This document shows, piece after piece, positions 25,691 through 37,405 of a stretch of DNA of 60,670 nt (the stretch's first letter is position 1; every line of letters starts with the position of its first letter). The notes under the pieces are model-generated. The model was not told the DNA's origin. It ran no database searches and saw nothing but the letters and a program-made list of their open reading frames with translations. The stretch is taken from positions 1 to 60,670 of the forward strand of contig JADLAV010000001.1 of NCBI GenBank assembly GCA_020848075.1. The letters are read 5' to 3'. The position numbers and the translations under genes are program-made. Origin of the DNA: Burkholderiales bacterium. Lineage in GTDB: Bacteria; Pseudomonadota; Gammaproteobacteria; Burkholderiales; SG8-39.

Positions 25691-28024
25691 ATGAGCCCGA
25701 ACCCGCCCTCGTCCGCCGAATTCCCGGGCGGCGCATCGTCGCAGGCGTTCCTTGTTGCCTGCCGCGATCGCGCCGCGGAGCGGCTCGCCGCAATTCTCGA
25801 TCCGGCGCTCGACGCGGCGGCAGAAGCGCTGCTCGACACCGCGACGCGGACGACCGACCCGGACACCCGCGGCCAGTACCTGCACGCGGTCGACCAGGCG
25901 CGCGCCGGCCACATCGCTTTCCGCGAAGGGGTGCGCATCGGGGTCATCGACCGGTTCGCGACACTCTCCGGTGGCGCCCGGCCGCGCCCTGACGATACCC
26001 ATCTCGATATTGGTGCGCTCACGCTGGTGCGGACCGGCACCCTCGAGAACGAGATTGCGATCGGTAACCTCGCGCTGCGGTTGAAGGACGAGGCCCGCGA
26101 AGAGCTCTTCTCGTTCACCCGACGCGTGGGCGCGCTCACCGGTCAGCCCGACCTGCTCGAGCAGGACAACCCGATCGGGCCGTCCGCGCTCGCGTGCGGC
26201 CTCTACGGCGGTATCGCACGCCTGACGCTGCGCGAGAAGGCGGTGCGAACGTTCGCCAACCTGGTGGCCAACCACCTCGCCGGCGCGGTGCGCACGCTCT
26301 ACGGCGAGCTCGACGCGATGCTCGCCGAGCACGGCGTCAAGGGCGCCGGCCGTGCGCGCATCCTGAAGAGCGAATCGCAGTCGGCGCACAAATCCGCGCA
26401 CCCCGTTGCGCAAGGGGCGGCATCGCCGGAGGACATGCTCGCACATCTCCAGCTGCTGCTCGCGCAACAGCGCGCGCCCGGCGGCGCCGGCGCACCGACG
26501 CCCGGTCAACCCGGGCTCGGCTGGGCCGGCGTATTGCCTGCGGGCGGCGCCCCGGGCGCCGGCACACCGCTCGGCCAGCTCGGGTTCGGACGGTCCGGTG
26601 CGTTGCCTGCGGGCAGCGCGCCGGTGATGGCGACGCCGGCGATGGTGGACTGGCTCACCGAGGTGCAGCGCGGCGCGATCCCGATCGCCGGCGAAGGCGC
26701 AGATGGCGGCGCGACGGCCGGGATTCCGGCCACCGGCGGAGCGGTGAACGTCCTGCGCGGCCTGCGTCAATCGGATGCCGGCCGGCGCTTCGCCGACGCG
26801 GACGGAACGACCTGCGATCTCGTCGCGATGATCTTCGACCAGGTCTTCGGCGATCCCCGGATACCAGACGCGTTCAAGGCGCTGCTCGCGCGGCTGCAGA
26901 TTCCGACGCTGAAAGCGGCGATGCTCGACCGCGGCTTCTTCTCCGATACGGCGCACCCGGCGCGGCGCCTGCTCGACCGGCTGGGCGCCGCCGCAGTTGG
27001 CTGGCACGGCAGCGCCGGCGCTGCCGATCCCTTCTACGCGGGGGTTGCCGGCATCGTGCAGCGCGCGATCGAGAGCTTCGGCGCCGATCTCGCCGAGCTC
27101 GAAGCGCTCACCGCCGAGGCCGAAGCCCTCGCGGGGCAGGAAGCCGACCGCTCGGAGGAAATCGCCGGGCGCTCGATCGAGCTGATCGCCGCGCGCGAGC
27201 GCGTGGCGCTTGCGGGGGACGCGGCGGCCGATGCCATCGAGGCCCGCCTTGCCGCGGAGCCTGGGCCCGCCCCTGTGCGGGCAGTCCTGCGAGACCAATG
27301 GCGCGAGGTGCTCGCCGCCATATTCGCGCGCGAAGGCGCCGACGGCGAATCCTGGCGCGCGGCGATGCAGACGATGGACGACCTCCTCTGGAGCGTCAAG
27401 CCGAAGAGCGGCGCCGCCGAGCGCGCGCAGCTCGTCAAGATGCTGCCCGGCCTGATCGGCCGGCTCGGCACGGGTCTCGAGCGTGCCGGGCTGAGCGTCG
27501 AGGCCCGCAGGCAGGCGCTCGACGCGCTCGTGCCGCTGCACGCGGACGCAGTGCGCCCGGCCGCAAGCCAGCATGCGCCCGCGCCGGCGCCGGAGCCGCC
27601 CCATATCGACACGCGCTCGGTCGACATTCCGCTCGATGCCGATCCTGCGGAGCCGCCGCAGATCGAGTCGGTCACACTCACGCGCGACGACCTGGTCGTC
27701 GAGGCGGTCGAGATCAAGGGGCGGCCTGCGAGCAAGGCGGGCGCCCTTGCCGGATCGATTCCCGGCCTCGTGCGCGGCACCTGGGTGGAATTCGCGCAGC
27801 CCGACGGCTCGAGCCTGCGCGCGAGGCTGTCCTGGGTGAGCCCGTTGAAGGGCGTGCACGTGTTCGTGAACCCGAGCGCGACGCGCTCCCTCGCGTTCGA
27901 TCCGGAGGCGCTCGCGGAGGCGATCCGCCGCGGCGACGCGCGGGTGCTCTCCGACGCACCGCTCGTCGAGGCGGCGATGGGCCGCGTCTTGAGCGAGCTC
28001 GAGCAGGCACACGGCGCGGGCTAG
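25691..28024 (+). CDS. DUF1631 family protein
   Basis: 777 residues from the ATG at 25691. The N-terminal helical part (ARAGHIAFREGVRIGVIDRF and onward), a Gly/Ala/Pro-rich linker (about residues 255-335, with two similar LPAGGAP / LPAGSAP units), a long helical region, and a C-terminal beta domain (PGLVRGTWVEFAQPDG to NPSATRSLAFDPEAL) match DUF1631, found mainly in beta- and gammaproteobacteria. The C-terminal barrel resembles PilZ-like domains of this family. Function unknown. Confidence 0.85.
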   Translation: MSPNPPSSAEFPGGASSQAFLVACRDRAAERLAAILDPALDAAAEALLDTATRTTDPDTRGQYLHAVDQARAGHIAFREGVRIGVIDRFATLSGGARPRPDDTHLDIGALTLVRTGTLENEIAIGNLALRLKDEAREELFSFTRRVGALTGQPDLLEQDNPIGPSALACGLYGGIARLTLREKAVRTFANLVANHLAGAVRTLYGELDAMLAEHGVKGAGRARILKSESQSAHKSAHPVAQGAASPEDMLAHLQLLLAQQRAPGGAGAPTPGQPGLGWAGVLPAGGAPGAGTPLGQLGFGRSGALPAGSAPVMATPAMVDWLTEVQRGAIPIAGEGADGGATAGIPATGGAVNVLRGLRQSDAGRRFADADGTTCDLVAMIFDQVFGDPRIPDAFKALLARLQIPTLKAAMLDRGFFSDTAHPARRLLDRLGAAAVGWHGSAGAADPFYAGVAGIVQRAIESFGADLAELEALTAEAEALAGQEADRSEEIAGRSIELIAARERVALAGDAAADAIEARLAAEPGPAPVRAVLRDQWREVLAAIFAREGADGESWRAAMQTMDDLLWSVKPKSGAAERAQLVKMLPGLIGRLGTGLERAGLSVEARRQALDALVPLHADAVRPAASQHAPAPAPEPPHIDTRSVDIPLDADPAEPPQIESVTLTRDDLVVEAVEIKGRPASKAGALAGSIPGLVRGTWVEFAQPDGSSLRARLSWVSPLKGVHVFVNPSATRSLAFDPEALAEAIRRGDARVLSDAPLVEAAMGRVLSELEQAHGAG

Positions 28025-28120
28025 CGCGCCCGGCGTACCGGCCGTTACTGAACGGCAGCGGCGCGGCCGGGCGCGCGAGGCGATGGCACACTCGGTCCAT
28101 TCGCAGCGCCGCCAGCGTCC

Positions 28121-28879
28121 ATGCTCCTGCCGATCAGCGATTACCCGAACCCGCGGGGCATGCCGTGGATGACCGTCGCGCTCGTCGCCGCGAACGTGCT
28201 CGTATACGCGCTCGTGACGCTGCCGCTGTCGGCGCAGCGCCCCGATCCCCAGGACCCGCTCCTCTACGCCTACCTGCACGCGATCTCCGACACGCTTCCG
28301 CCCGGGGTCACGCTGCTCGACGTCGCCCGCCAGACGACCTTGTACGATCTCTTCACGTTCCAGTTCGGCTTCCGGCCGGCGCAGATGAGCGTCCTCACGC
28401 TCTTCACCTCGATGTTCATGCACGGCAGCCTGATGCACGTCTTCGGCAACATGCTGTTCCTGTGGATCTACGGGAACAACGTCGAGCACCGGCTCGGGTG
28501 GGCCGCTTTTCTCTTCTGGTACCTGGCCTGTGGTGCGGCGGCCGCCGCATTCCAGGCCGTCTTCAACCTCCACTCGCAGATCCCGATGGTCGGCGCGTCG
28601 GGCGCGATCTCCGGAGTGCTCGGCTTCTACTTCGTGTGGTTCCCGCGCTACACGGTGCGGCTCTTCGTTTTCCTGTTCCCGTTCTACATCGGAACGATCC
28701 ACGTTCCGGCCAGGATCGTTCTCGCCATCTTCCTGCTGCTGGACAACCTGCTGCCGTTCCTGCTCACCACCGGGATGGGCGGGATCGCGCACGGCGCGCA
28801 CATCGGAGGCTTCGTCGCGGGTGTGGCTGCCGCGCTCGCGATGCGCCGGCCGCCCCCGGAGCGCGATCTCCTCGAATAG
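28121..28879 (+). CDS. Rhomboid family intramembrane serine protease
   Basis: 252 residues with six to seven membrane helices. The catalytic serine is in GASGAISGVLGFY (S near residue 159) and the histidine in AHGAHIGGFVAG (about residue 226). A conserved HGSLMHVFGNMLFLW segment forms the helix with the oxyanion-supporting His/Asn. Cleaves substrates within the membrane. Starts about 100 bp after the DUF1631 gene. Confidence 0.93.
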   Translation: MLLPISDYPNPRGMPWMTVALVAANVLVYALVTLPLSAQRPDPQDPLLYAYLHAISDTLPPGVTLLDVARQTTLYDLFTFQFGFRPAQMSVLTLFTSMFMHGSLMHVFGNMLFLWIYGNNVEHRLGWAAFLFWYLACGAAAAAFQAVFNLHSQIPMVGASGAISGVLGFYFVWFPRYTVRLFVFLFPFYIGTIHVPARIVLAIFLLLDNLLPFLLTTGMGGIAHGAHIGGFVAGVAAALAMRRPPPERDLLE

Positions 28880-28944
28880 CCAGGGAACGTCTGCTCGAGT
28901 CATTCCCGCGCCCCGATTACCCCATTCGGGAAACCAGAGCTTCC

Positions 28945-29646
28945 CTAACAGAACCCGTCGCGCAGGCAGCGCACGATGCGCTGCGCCGTGAGGTCGGAGC
29001 GCTTGCTCAGCCAGCGCGTCGCCTCCCCCTGGAAATCCGCGCGCTGCGCCGGATCGACGAGCACGCGCTCGATGTTCGCCTTGATCTGCTGCATGCCGAA
29101 CTCGCGGTCGGCGGCGCGCATCCGCGCGCCGGCCGGGTCCGCCGCGTCGGCCTGCTCGCTCACGACGAAGTACTCGTCGAGCCTCTTGAAGAACGCCGCG
29201 TTCGCGCTCGCCGGGCCGACGTGCAAGGCGTCGGCGACGAGCCGTGACTGGAGCGCGTTCCGCCGCGCGACGAGCTCGGGCGCGCCGATCGAGCCCTCCT
29301 CGGTCCCGGTCCCCGGCGCGCCGGCGCGCTCGGCGGGCGGACCGGCCTGCGACTCCGGCTCGAGCACTTTGCCGCCGGCGCCGATTCGCTCCGGCGGCAC
29401 CACCTTGCCCTCCATGAACACGTGGACCCGCGGGCCGCCCGCGGCCGCACCCCGCTCGCGCAGCCAGGGCGGCGGGACCGTCGAGATCCTGAGCTGCCCG
29501 GTGTGCGGATCGCGCCAGCTGTAGACCTGGGCAGCCACGGGCGCCGCCGCGACGCACGCGAGCAGCACGAGGAGCGCCCGCAGCACGCCGCGCCGTGTGC
29601 TATAGCATCGCGGAACAACCGTCGTATGGCGCGACGACGAAGGCAT
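28945..29646 (-). CDS. Secreted DUF4124-like protein of unknown function
   Basis: 233 residues from an ATG overlapping the upstream SDR stop (ATGA). Signal peptide at about residues 18-40 (LRALLVLLACVAAAPVAAQ) followed by VYSWRDPHTGQLRISTVPPPW, which resembles the start of DUF4124 proteins. A Gly/Pro/Glu linker leads to a helical C-terminal half ending in two cysteines (RCLRDGFC). Predicted periplasmic. Confidence 0.7.
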   Translation of the reverse strand: MPSSSRHTTVVPRCYSTRRGVLRALLVLLACVAAAPVAAQVYSWRDPHTGQLRISTVPPPWLRERGAAAGGPRVHVFMEGKVVPPERIGAGGKVLEPESQAGPPAERAGAPGTGTEEGSIGAPELVARRNALQSRLVADALHVGPASANAAFFKRLDEYFVVSEQADAADPAGARMRAADREFGMQQIKANIERVLVDPAQRADFQGEATRWLSKRSDLTAQRIVRCLRDGFC

Positions 29647-30488
29647 CAGTCGAAAAAGAGATCGGGCAGGAATTTGTTGTTTCCCGGCAGCACCGCATAC
29701 TTGCCGAGATCGGAGACGCCTGCTGCGGCGAGCACCTCCTCGTCGATGTAGAAGTTTCCGGTGTGCCTGCGCGCGTCGCGGTTCAGGATGACGTGCGCCG
29801 CATCGGCGAGGATCTCCGGGGTCCGGCACATCTTCGGGTCGACGCCGGGAATCATGGCGAGCGCCGCGGTCCTGATCACGGTGCGCGGCCACAGCGCGTT
29901 CACGGCGATGCCGTCGCCGCGGAATTCCTCGGCCATCCCGAGCACGCACATGCTCATGCCGTACTTCGCCATGGTGTACGCGAGGTGGCTCTTGAACCAG
30001 CGTGGATTCAGGTTGAGCGGCGGCGAGAGCATCAGGACGTGCGGGTTCCGCCCGGCCCGCGCAGACGCCTTGAGATACGGCAGGCAGGCCTGCGAGCAGC
30101 CGAAGGTGCCACGGACGTTGACGCCGAACATGAGGTCGAAGCGCTTCATCGGCGTCTCGGCCGTGCCGGTGAGCGAGATGGCGCTCGCGTTGTTGATCAG
30201 GATGTCGATACCGCCGAAGTGCTCGGCCGTGCGCTTCGCGGCTTCGGCGACCTTCGCGTCGTCGCGGATGTCGACCGGGATCGGCAGCGCTTGCGCGCCG
30301 GCCTGGGCGCCGGCCTGCGCGATCTCCTCGGCCGCCGTATAGATCGTGCCGGGCAGCTTGGGATGCGCCTGCTCGGTCTTCGCCACCACCGCGACGTTCG
30401 CCCCGTCGCGCGCGGCACGGAGCGCGATCGCGAGTCCGATGCCGCGCGAGGCGCCGGTGATGAACAGTGTCTTGCCTTTCAGGCTCAT
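29646..30488 (-). CDS. Short-chain dehydrogenase/reductase, HSDL2-like
   Basis: 280 residues. TGASRGIGLAIAL (NAD(P) site, about residue 11), NNAS (about 103) and an active-site segment LSPPLNLNPRW...AYTMAKYGMS (Y/K at about 171/175). The long insert HPKLPGTIYTAAEEI and the DEEVLAAAGV tail match the hydroxysteroid dehydrogenase-like 2 branch. Its stop overlaps the next gene start. Confidence 0.87.
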   Translation of the reverse strand: MSLKGKTLFITGASRGIGLAIALRAARDGANVAVVAKTEQAHPKLPGTIYTAAEEIAQAGAQAGAQALPIPVDIRDDAKVAEAAKRTAEHFGGIDILINNASAISLTGTAETPMKRFDLMFGVNVRGTFGCSQACLPYLKASARAGRNPHVLMLSPPLNLNPRWFKSHLAYTMAKYGMSMCVLGMAEEFRGDGIAVNALWPRTVIRTAALAMIPGVDPKMCRTPEILADAAHVILNRDARRHTGNFYIDEEVLAAAGVSDLGKYAVLPGNNKFLPDLFFD

Positions 30489-30542
30489 TGGCAGGAATCC
30501 GTAGTCAGTGGTTGGGTAAGCAGCGGAGCAGGCGCGATTCGC

Positions 30543-30598
30543 TTTTCACGTTCGACGTTTCACGTTCCACGTTTCACTTTCCACGTTCCACGCTTCAC
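30543..30598. repeat. Eight tandem 7-bp repeats (GTTTCAC type), array 1
   Basis: Read as consecutive heptamers: TTTTCAC, GTTCGAC, GTTTCAC, GTTCCAC, GTTTCAC, TTTCCAC, GTTCCAC, GCTTCAC. It lies between the SDR start (30488) and the PhzF-like gene, whose stop codon is inside the last units. The same repeat in the same length occurs at 37406-37461. Confidence 0.8.
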
Positions 30599-31467
30599 GT
30601 CGTAAGCGTGCCGTCGATGCACGTCACCGCCGCCCCGCCCAGCTCGATGGCGCCGGTCTTCACGTCGACGCGCATGTGCACGCGGCCGTCGCGGCCGAGC
30701 TCGCGGCCCTGGCTCGCCGAGTAGAAGTTGCCGATGCCGGCGAGCAATCCGGTCTCGCGCAGGAACGCTGCGACGCAGACGTTGCCGCTGCCGCACACCG
30801 GGTCCTCCGGAACGCCTTCCGCCGGCGCGAACGATCGCACCCGCAGGGGCACGTCCGCGCCGCGATCGCGGCCGAACACGGTGACGCCGGTGATCTTCAT
30901 CGCCCGCGACACCCCGGCGAGCTCGCTCATCCTGGGCTGCAGCGCGGCGACCGTCGCGGCGTCGCCGAGATCGAGCACGGCCCAGGTCGGCCCGACGGTC
31001 ACCACGAGCGGGCGCACCGCCGGACCCGCGTCCGTGTCGAGCGCGGAATTGAGCTGTTCGAGCTCGCGGTCCTCGAGCGGGCGGAACGCCGCGGGTGGCG
31101 CATCGACGAAGAGGTGACGCTCGGGCCCGGATTTCTCGACTCGGATGCGAAGCGGCCCAGCGCCGCACTCTTGCACGTACTCGGCGCGGTCGCCGGGCAG
31201 CGCCCCCGCTTCGAGCACGGCGTGAGCGGCGCCGATCGACGGGTGTCCGGCGAACGGCAGTTCGCTCGCGGGCGTGAAGAAGCGCACGCGATAGTCGCCG
31301 CCCTTCTCGGCCGGCAGCACGAACGCGGTTTCGGAGAGATTGGCCCACCGGGCGATCGCCTGCATGTCCGCCGCGGAGAGGCTCGCGCCGTCGAGCACGA
31401 CGGCGACCGGATTGCCGAGAAACGGCTTCGCGGTGAACACGTCCACCTGTTTGAACCGTCGTGTCAC
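30595..31467 (-). CDS. PhzF family isomerase-like protein
   Basis: 290 residues from a GTG. KQVDVFTAKPFLGNPVAVV start, NLSETAFV (conserved Glu near residue 46), FFTPASELPFAGHPSIGAAH (about 65-84) and the C-terminal DPVCGSGNVCVAAFL are PhzF/diaminopimelate epimerase-fold signatures. No phenazine genes are nearby, so a general isomerase or epimerase role is more likely. Confidence 0.9.
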   Translation of the reverse strand: MTRRFKQVDVFTAKPFLGNPVAVVLDGASLSAADMQAIARWANLSETAFVLPAEKGGDYRVRFFTPASELPFAGHPSIGAAHAVLEAGALPGDRAEYVQECGAGPLRIRVEKSGPERHLFVDAPPAAFRPLEDRELEQLNSALDTDAGPAVRPLVVTVGPTWAVLDLGDAATVAALQPRMSELAGVSRAMKITGVTVFGRDRGADVPLRVRSFAPAEGVPEDPVCGSGNVCVAAFLRETGLLAGIGNFYSASQGRELGRDGRVHMRVDVKTGAIELGGAAVTCIDGTLTT

Positions 31468-31488
31468 TCGCCTCGCTCCCCCGCCCGG

Positions 31489-32256
31489 TCAGCTGAACTT
31501 CGAGAAATCGGGCTTGCGCTTCTCGAGGAACGCGGCAAACGCCTCTTTCGCCTCCGGCGACACGAGCCGCTCGAGAAACTCCCGCAACTCCTCGGCGAGC
31601 GCTGCGTCCGTCATGGCGCGCATCTGCGCCTTGAGCAGCCGCTTCGTCACCCGCACCGCGGCGGGCGGCTTCGCGGCGAGCTTGTGCGCGGCCTGCTCGG
31701 CGGCGGTCAGCACGAGATCGGGCGCCAGCACCTCGTTCACGATCCCGGCTTCGCGCGCCCTTGCCGCGTCGAACGGCTCGCCGAGGAGGAGCAGCTCGGC
31801 GGCGCGCTGGTAGCCGGCGATCGCCGGCAGCAGGAACGACGACGCAGCCTCGGGGCAGAGCCCGAGGTTGACGAACGGCAACGCGAACCTCGCATCCTCG
31901 GCCGCGTACACGAGATCGCAGTGCAGGAGCATCGTCGTGCCGACGCCGACCGCCGCGCCCGTCACGGCGGCGACGAACGGCTTCTCGACGTGCGCCAGCG
32001 CTTGCAGGAACTCCTTCACCGGCGCCGCGTCGCCCGTCGGCGGGTTCGCGAGGAAGTCCTGCAGGTCGTTGCCGGCGGTGAAGGCCTCGGGGACGCCGTG
32101 GATGAGCACCACCCTCACGCCCGCGTCCGCGTTCGCGCGGCGGAGCGCCTCGGCGATCGCCGCGTACATGCCGGCGGTGAGCGCGTTCTTCTTTGCCGGT
32201 CGGTTGAGCTGGATGCGCAGCAGCGCGTCTTCGCGCCGGATCACGATCTCGTTCAT
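31489..32256 (-). CDS. Enoyl-CoA hydratase/isomerase family protein
   Basis: 255 residues of crotonase fold: FTAGNDLQDFL (oxyanion loop, about residues 64-74), AAVTGAAVGVGTTMLLHCDLVYA (about 104-126) and ARFALPFVNLGLCPEAAS. The A-G-N-D-L loop is the CoA oxyanion hole; a glutamate equivalent lies in the LGLCPEA segment. Probable beta-oxidation step, adjacent to an acyl-CoA ligase. Confidence 0.9.
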   Translation of the reverse strand: MNEIVIRREDALLRIQLNRPAKKNALTAGMYAAIAEALRRANADAGVRVVLIHGVPEAFTAGNDLQDFLANPPTGDAAPVKEFLQALAHVEKPFVAAVTGAAVGVGTTMLLHCDLVYAAEDARFALPFVNLGLCPEAASSFLLPAIAGYQRAAELLLLGEPFDAARAREAGIVNEVLAPDLVLTAAEQAAHKLAAKPPAAVRVTKRLLKAQMRAMTDAALAEELREFLERLVSPEAKEAFAAFLEKRKPDFSKFS

Positions 32257-32350
32257 GGGCGGGGGCGGGGCGGGATTCGCTGAGTGTAGCGCGCGCCGGG
32301 TCCACGCGCTCCAGCGGACTTCGAGCGCCCCCCTTGTCGACGGTCCCGCC

Positions 32351-33973
32351 CTACTTCGGCAGCGCGTGCGCCTTGAACTCGTTCCGCAGCTGCGTCTTGA
32401 GCAGCTTGCCCGTCGCCGTGTGCGGCAGGGACGCGACGAAGACGACGTCGTCGGGAACCCACCACTTCGCCACCTTGCCCTCGTAGAACTGCAAGAGCTC
32501 CTCGCGCGTGATCTCCGCGTTCGGCTTCTTCACCGCGACGATGAGCGGACGCTCGTCCCATTTCGGGTGCGCGACGCCGATCGCCGCCGCCTCGGCGATC
32601 GCCGGATGCGCAACGGCGATGTTCTCGAGATCGATCGAGCTGATCCACTCGCCGCCCGACTTGATCACGTCCTTGGAGCGGTCGGTGATCTGCATATAGC
32701 CATCGGCGTCGATCGTGGCGACGTCGCCGGTCGGGAACCAGCCGTCGCGCAGGATCTCGCCGCCTTCGCCCTTGAAGTAGCCGCTCGTCACCCAGGGGCC
32801 GCGCACCAGGAGATCGCCGAAGGCCTTGCCGTCGCGCGGCAGCTCGTTGCCCGCGCCGTCGACGATGTTCATCTCCACGCCGAAGATCGCGCGCCCCTGC
32901 TTCACTCGCGCCTCGAACTGCTTCTCCGGCGGCATCCCGAGATGCTTGCCCCTCAGCGAGCCGAACGTGCCGAGCGGGCTCATCTCGGTCATGCCCCACG
33001 CGTGCGAGCAGTCGACGCCGTACTCTGCGAACGTCCTGATCATCGCGGGCGGGCAGGCCGAGCCGCCGACCACCGCGCGCCTGAGCGACGAGAAGCGCAG
33101 GCCATGCTCCATGACGTAGGCGAGCAGGGCGAGCCAGACGGTCGGCACGCCCGCGGTCACCGTCACCTTCTCGGCCTCGAAGAGCTCGTAGAGGCTCTTG
33201 CCGTCGAGTCCGGCCCCCGGGAGCACGAGCTTGGCGCCGTTCATCGGCGCGACGTACGCGATGCCCCACGAATTGACGTGGAACATCGGCACCACCGGGA
33301 GGACCACGTCGCGCGAGGACACGTTGAACACGTCGGGCAGCGACGCCGCGTAGGCGTGCAGCACGGTCGAGCGGTGCGTGTAGAGGGTGCCTTTCGGATT
33401 GCCGGTCGTGCCGGAGGTGTAGCAGAGGCCCGAGGCCGTCCACTCGTCGAGCTGCGGCCAATCGTAGTCGCCGCGCTCCGCGCCGACGAGCTCCTCGTAG
33501 CAGGCGATGCCGGGAATCTTCGCCTGCGGCAGGTGCGCTCGATCGGTCATCGCGACCCAACCCTCCACACCCGGGCACTGCGGCGCGAGCTTCTCGACGA
33601 GGGGCGCGAAGGTCAGGTCGAAGAAGACATACCGGTCCTCGGCGTGGTTGATGATGTAGACGATCTGGTCCGGGAAGAGCCGCGGGTTGACCGTATGGGT
33701 CACGGCACCCATTCCCGAGACGCCGTAGTACAGCTCCAGGTGCCGGTAGCCGTTCCACGCGAGCGTGCCGATGCGATCGCCCGCCCGCACGCCGAGGCGC
33801 GTCAGGGCCTGGGCGAGCTGTCGCGCGCGCCGGTGGACATCCGCATACGTGTAGCGATGAATCGGCCCCTCCACCGAGCGCGACACGATTTCGACGTCGC
33901 CGTGGCAGCGGTCGGCATGGCGGATCAGCGACGAAATGAGGAGCGGCATGTCCATCATGCGGCCGCGCAGCAT
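32351..33973 (-). CDS. Medium/long-chain acyl-CoA ligase (AMP-binding)
   Basis: 540 residues. AMP-binding motif [18 protein letters not shown] (about residue 190), [12 protein letters not shown] (about 330), [25 protein letters not shown] and a C-terminal catalytic Lys in [11 protein letters not shown]. Activates a fatty or related carboxylic acid with ATP and CoA. Nearby in-frame ATGs would shorten the start by a few residues. A candidate promoter lies 60 bp upstream. Confidence 0.92.
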   Translation of the reverse strand: MLRGRMMDMPLLISSLIRHADRCHGDVEIVSRSVEGPIHRYTYADVHRRARQLAQALTRLGVRAGDRIGTLAWNGYRHLELYYGVSGMGAVTHTVNPRLFPDQIVYIINHAEDRYVFFDLTFAPLVEKLAPQCPGVEGWVAMTDRAHLPQAKIPGIACYEELVGAERGDYDWPQLDEWTASGLCYTSGTTGNPKGTLYTHRSTVLHAYAASLPDVFNVSSRDVVLPVVPMFHVNSWGIAYVAPMNGAKLVLPGAGLDGKSLYELFEAEKVTVTAGVPTVWLALLAYVMEHGLRFSSLRRAVVGGSACPPAMIRTFAEYGVDCSHAWGMTEMSPLGTFGSLRGKHLGMPPEKQFEARVKQGRAIFGVEMNIVDGAGNELPRDGKAFGDLLVRGPWVTSGYFKGEGGEILRDGWFPTGDVATIDADGYMQITDRSKDVIKSGGEWISSIDLENIAVAHPAIAEAAAIGVAHPKWDERPLIVAVKKPNAEITREELLQFYEGKVAKWWVPDDVVFVASLPHTATGKLLKTQLRNEFKAHALPK

Positions 33974-34033
33974 GGGAGCCTCCGGGCGGGTGAGTGAGAC
34001 GGGCGGTCCCGGCGCAATGGCGCCGGTCGGAGC

Positions 34034-34062
34034 AAGTTACCGTCGGCCCTCAGGGGTGTCAA
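34034..34062 (-). promoter_or_regulatory. Candidate sigma-70 promoter for the acyl-CoA ligase gene
   Basis: On the minus strand TTGACA (34062-34057), 17-bp spacer, TAACTT (34039-34034). It lies about 60 bp before the ATG at 33973. The -35 matches consensus fully; the -10 matches at three positions. Confidence 0.5.
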
Positions 34063-34140
34063 CACCGCGCCACGTCCGCTCCGGGCCCGACGAGCCGGTC
34101 GGCTATACTGGCCGCCGGCAACGTCCCGCGAGCAAGCACG

Positions 34141-34266
34141 GTGACTCTGCGATCGACTGCGCATTTCTCTCTCGAGGGGCTCGTCGAGCTCGGCGTCGGG
34201 CACGCATGCGCCGATTTCGCCACCGCACGCGCGCTCGACACCAAGGATCCGGGCTCCCGGCAATGA
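34141..34266 (+). CDS. Possible 41-residue leader ORF coupled to the reductase gene
   Basis: GTG at 34141 opens a 41-codon frame whose TGA overlaps the ATG of the next gene (ATGA at 34263). Third codon positions are G/C-rich like real genes here. A -10-like TATACT lies at 34104-34109 but without a good -35. No family is recognised and the ribosome site is weak. Confidence 0.35.
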   Translation: MTLRSTAHFSLEGLVELGVGHACADFATARALDTKDPGSRQ

Positions 34267-35300
34267 CCGCAGGCGCGACGCCCCGCGTGTGCGTCGCCGG
34301 CGCAGGCGCCGTCGGCGGCCTCATCGCGGCGCGCCTCGCGCAGGCCGGGGCGCACGTGAGCGTCATCGCGCGGGGCGCGCACCTCGAGCACATTCGCGCG
34401 CACGGCCTGGCGCTGATCGAGGGGGAGGCGCGCGCCGTCGCGTCGCTGCGGGCCGAGAGCGACGCCGCCGCCCTCGGCGAACAGGACGTGCTCATCGTCG
34501 GGCTGAAGGCGCATCACCTGCGCGACGCTGCCTCGGCGCTCGTGCCGCTCGTCGGGCGCGACACCGTCATCGTCCCCGCGATCAACGGCGTCCCGTGGTG
34601 GTTCTTCCACGGCTTCGGCGGAGCCCTCGCCGGCGCGCGGCTCGCGTCGGTGGATCCGGAGGGCGCGATCGCGCGCGCATTGCCGCCCGCGAATGTGCTC
34701 GGCGCGGTCGTGCACCTGGCGTCGGCCATTGCCTCGCCCGGCGTGATCAGGCGCGGTGCGGGCAACCTGCTGCTCCTCGGCGAACCGTCGCGCCAGGACA
34801 GCGCGCGGCTGGAAGCGACGGTCGCGCTGCTCCGCCAGGCCGGCTTCGACGCGCGGGGCACGCGCGACATCCAGCGCGACGTGTGGATCAAGCTCTGGGG
34901 CAACATGAACATGAACCCGATCAGCGCGCTCACCGGCTCCACCGCCGACGTGATCATGGGCGACCCGCTCACCGAGCGGCTCATGCGCGAGATGATGAAC
35001 GAGGCTGCGGCGGTCGGCCGTGCGCTCGGCATCGACATGGGCATGACCATCGACGAGCGTTTCGCGGTGACGCGCAAGCTCGGCGCCTTCAAGACCTCGA
35101 TGCTGCAGGATCTCGAGGCGGGGCGCGCACCCGAGATCGACGCGATCCTCGCCGCGCCCTGCGAGATCGGCGACCGGCTCGGCGTCGCGATGCCGTGGTC
35201 GAAGGCCGTGCTCGGGCTCGTGCGGCAGCGCGCGATGAACGCCGGCCTGTACCGCTACGCCGACGGCGGCCGCACGTTCACGGGCGCGCCGCCTCGCTAA
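34263..35300 (+). CDS. 2-dehydropantoate 2-reductase (ketopantoate reductase) family
   Basis: 345 residues from the ATG at 34263. N-terminal NADP site VCVAGAGAVGGLIAARLAQAG (about residues 9-29), VGLKAHHL, PAINGVPWWFF, then the C-terminal helical domain with KLWGNMNMNPISALTG (catalytic Lys/Asn, about 211-226) and EIDAILAAP. Such paralogues also act on other 2-oxo acids; the acyl-CoA neighbourhood makes a pantothenate role uncertain. Confidence 0.88.
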   Translation: MTAGATPRVCVAGAGAVGGLIAARLAQAGAHVSVIARGAHLEHIRAHGLALIEGEARAVASLRAESDAAALGEQDVLIVGLKAHHLRDAASALVPLVGRDTVIVPAINGVPWWFFHGFGGALAGARLASVDPEGAIARALPPANVLGAVVHLASAIASPGVIRRGAGNLLLLGEPSRQDSARLEATVALLRQAGFDARGTRDIQRDVWIKLWGNMNMNPISALTGSTADVIMGDPLTERLMREMMNEAAAVGRALGIDMGMTIDERFAVTRKLGAFKTSMLQDLEAGRAPEIDAILAAPCEIGDRLGVAMPWSKAVLGLVRQRAMNAGLYRYADGGRTFTGAPPR

Positions 35301-35316
35301 CCCCCGGAGATCCACG

Positions 35317-37404
<2,088 letters not shown>

Positions 37405-37405
37405 G

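Noticed and set aside
25448-29557. 1369-codon open frame on the minus strand
   Set aside because: It is antisense to the DUF1631 and rhomboid genes, has Arg/Ala-rich low-complexity sequence and no domain; long antisense frames are expected at this GC content.
30543-30598. Possible CRISPR-like repeat array
   Set aside because: The units are 7 bp with no spacers; this is a simple tandem repeat. The same holds for 37406-37461. There is no CRISPR array despite the Cas6-like gene.
30595-31467. Phenazine biosynthesis based on the PhzF-like protein
   Set aside because: No other phz genes; PhzF-fold proteins are widespread with other roles.
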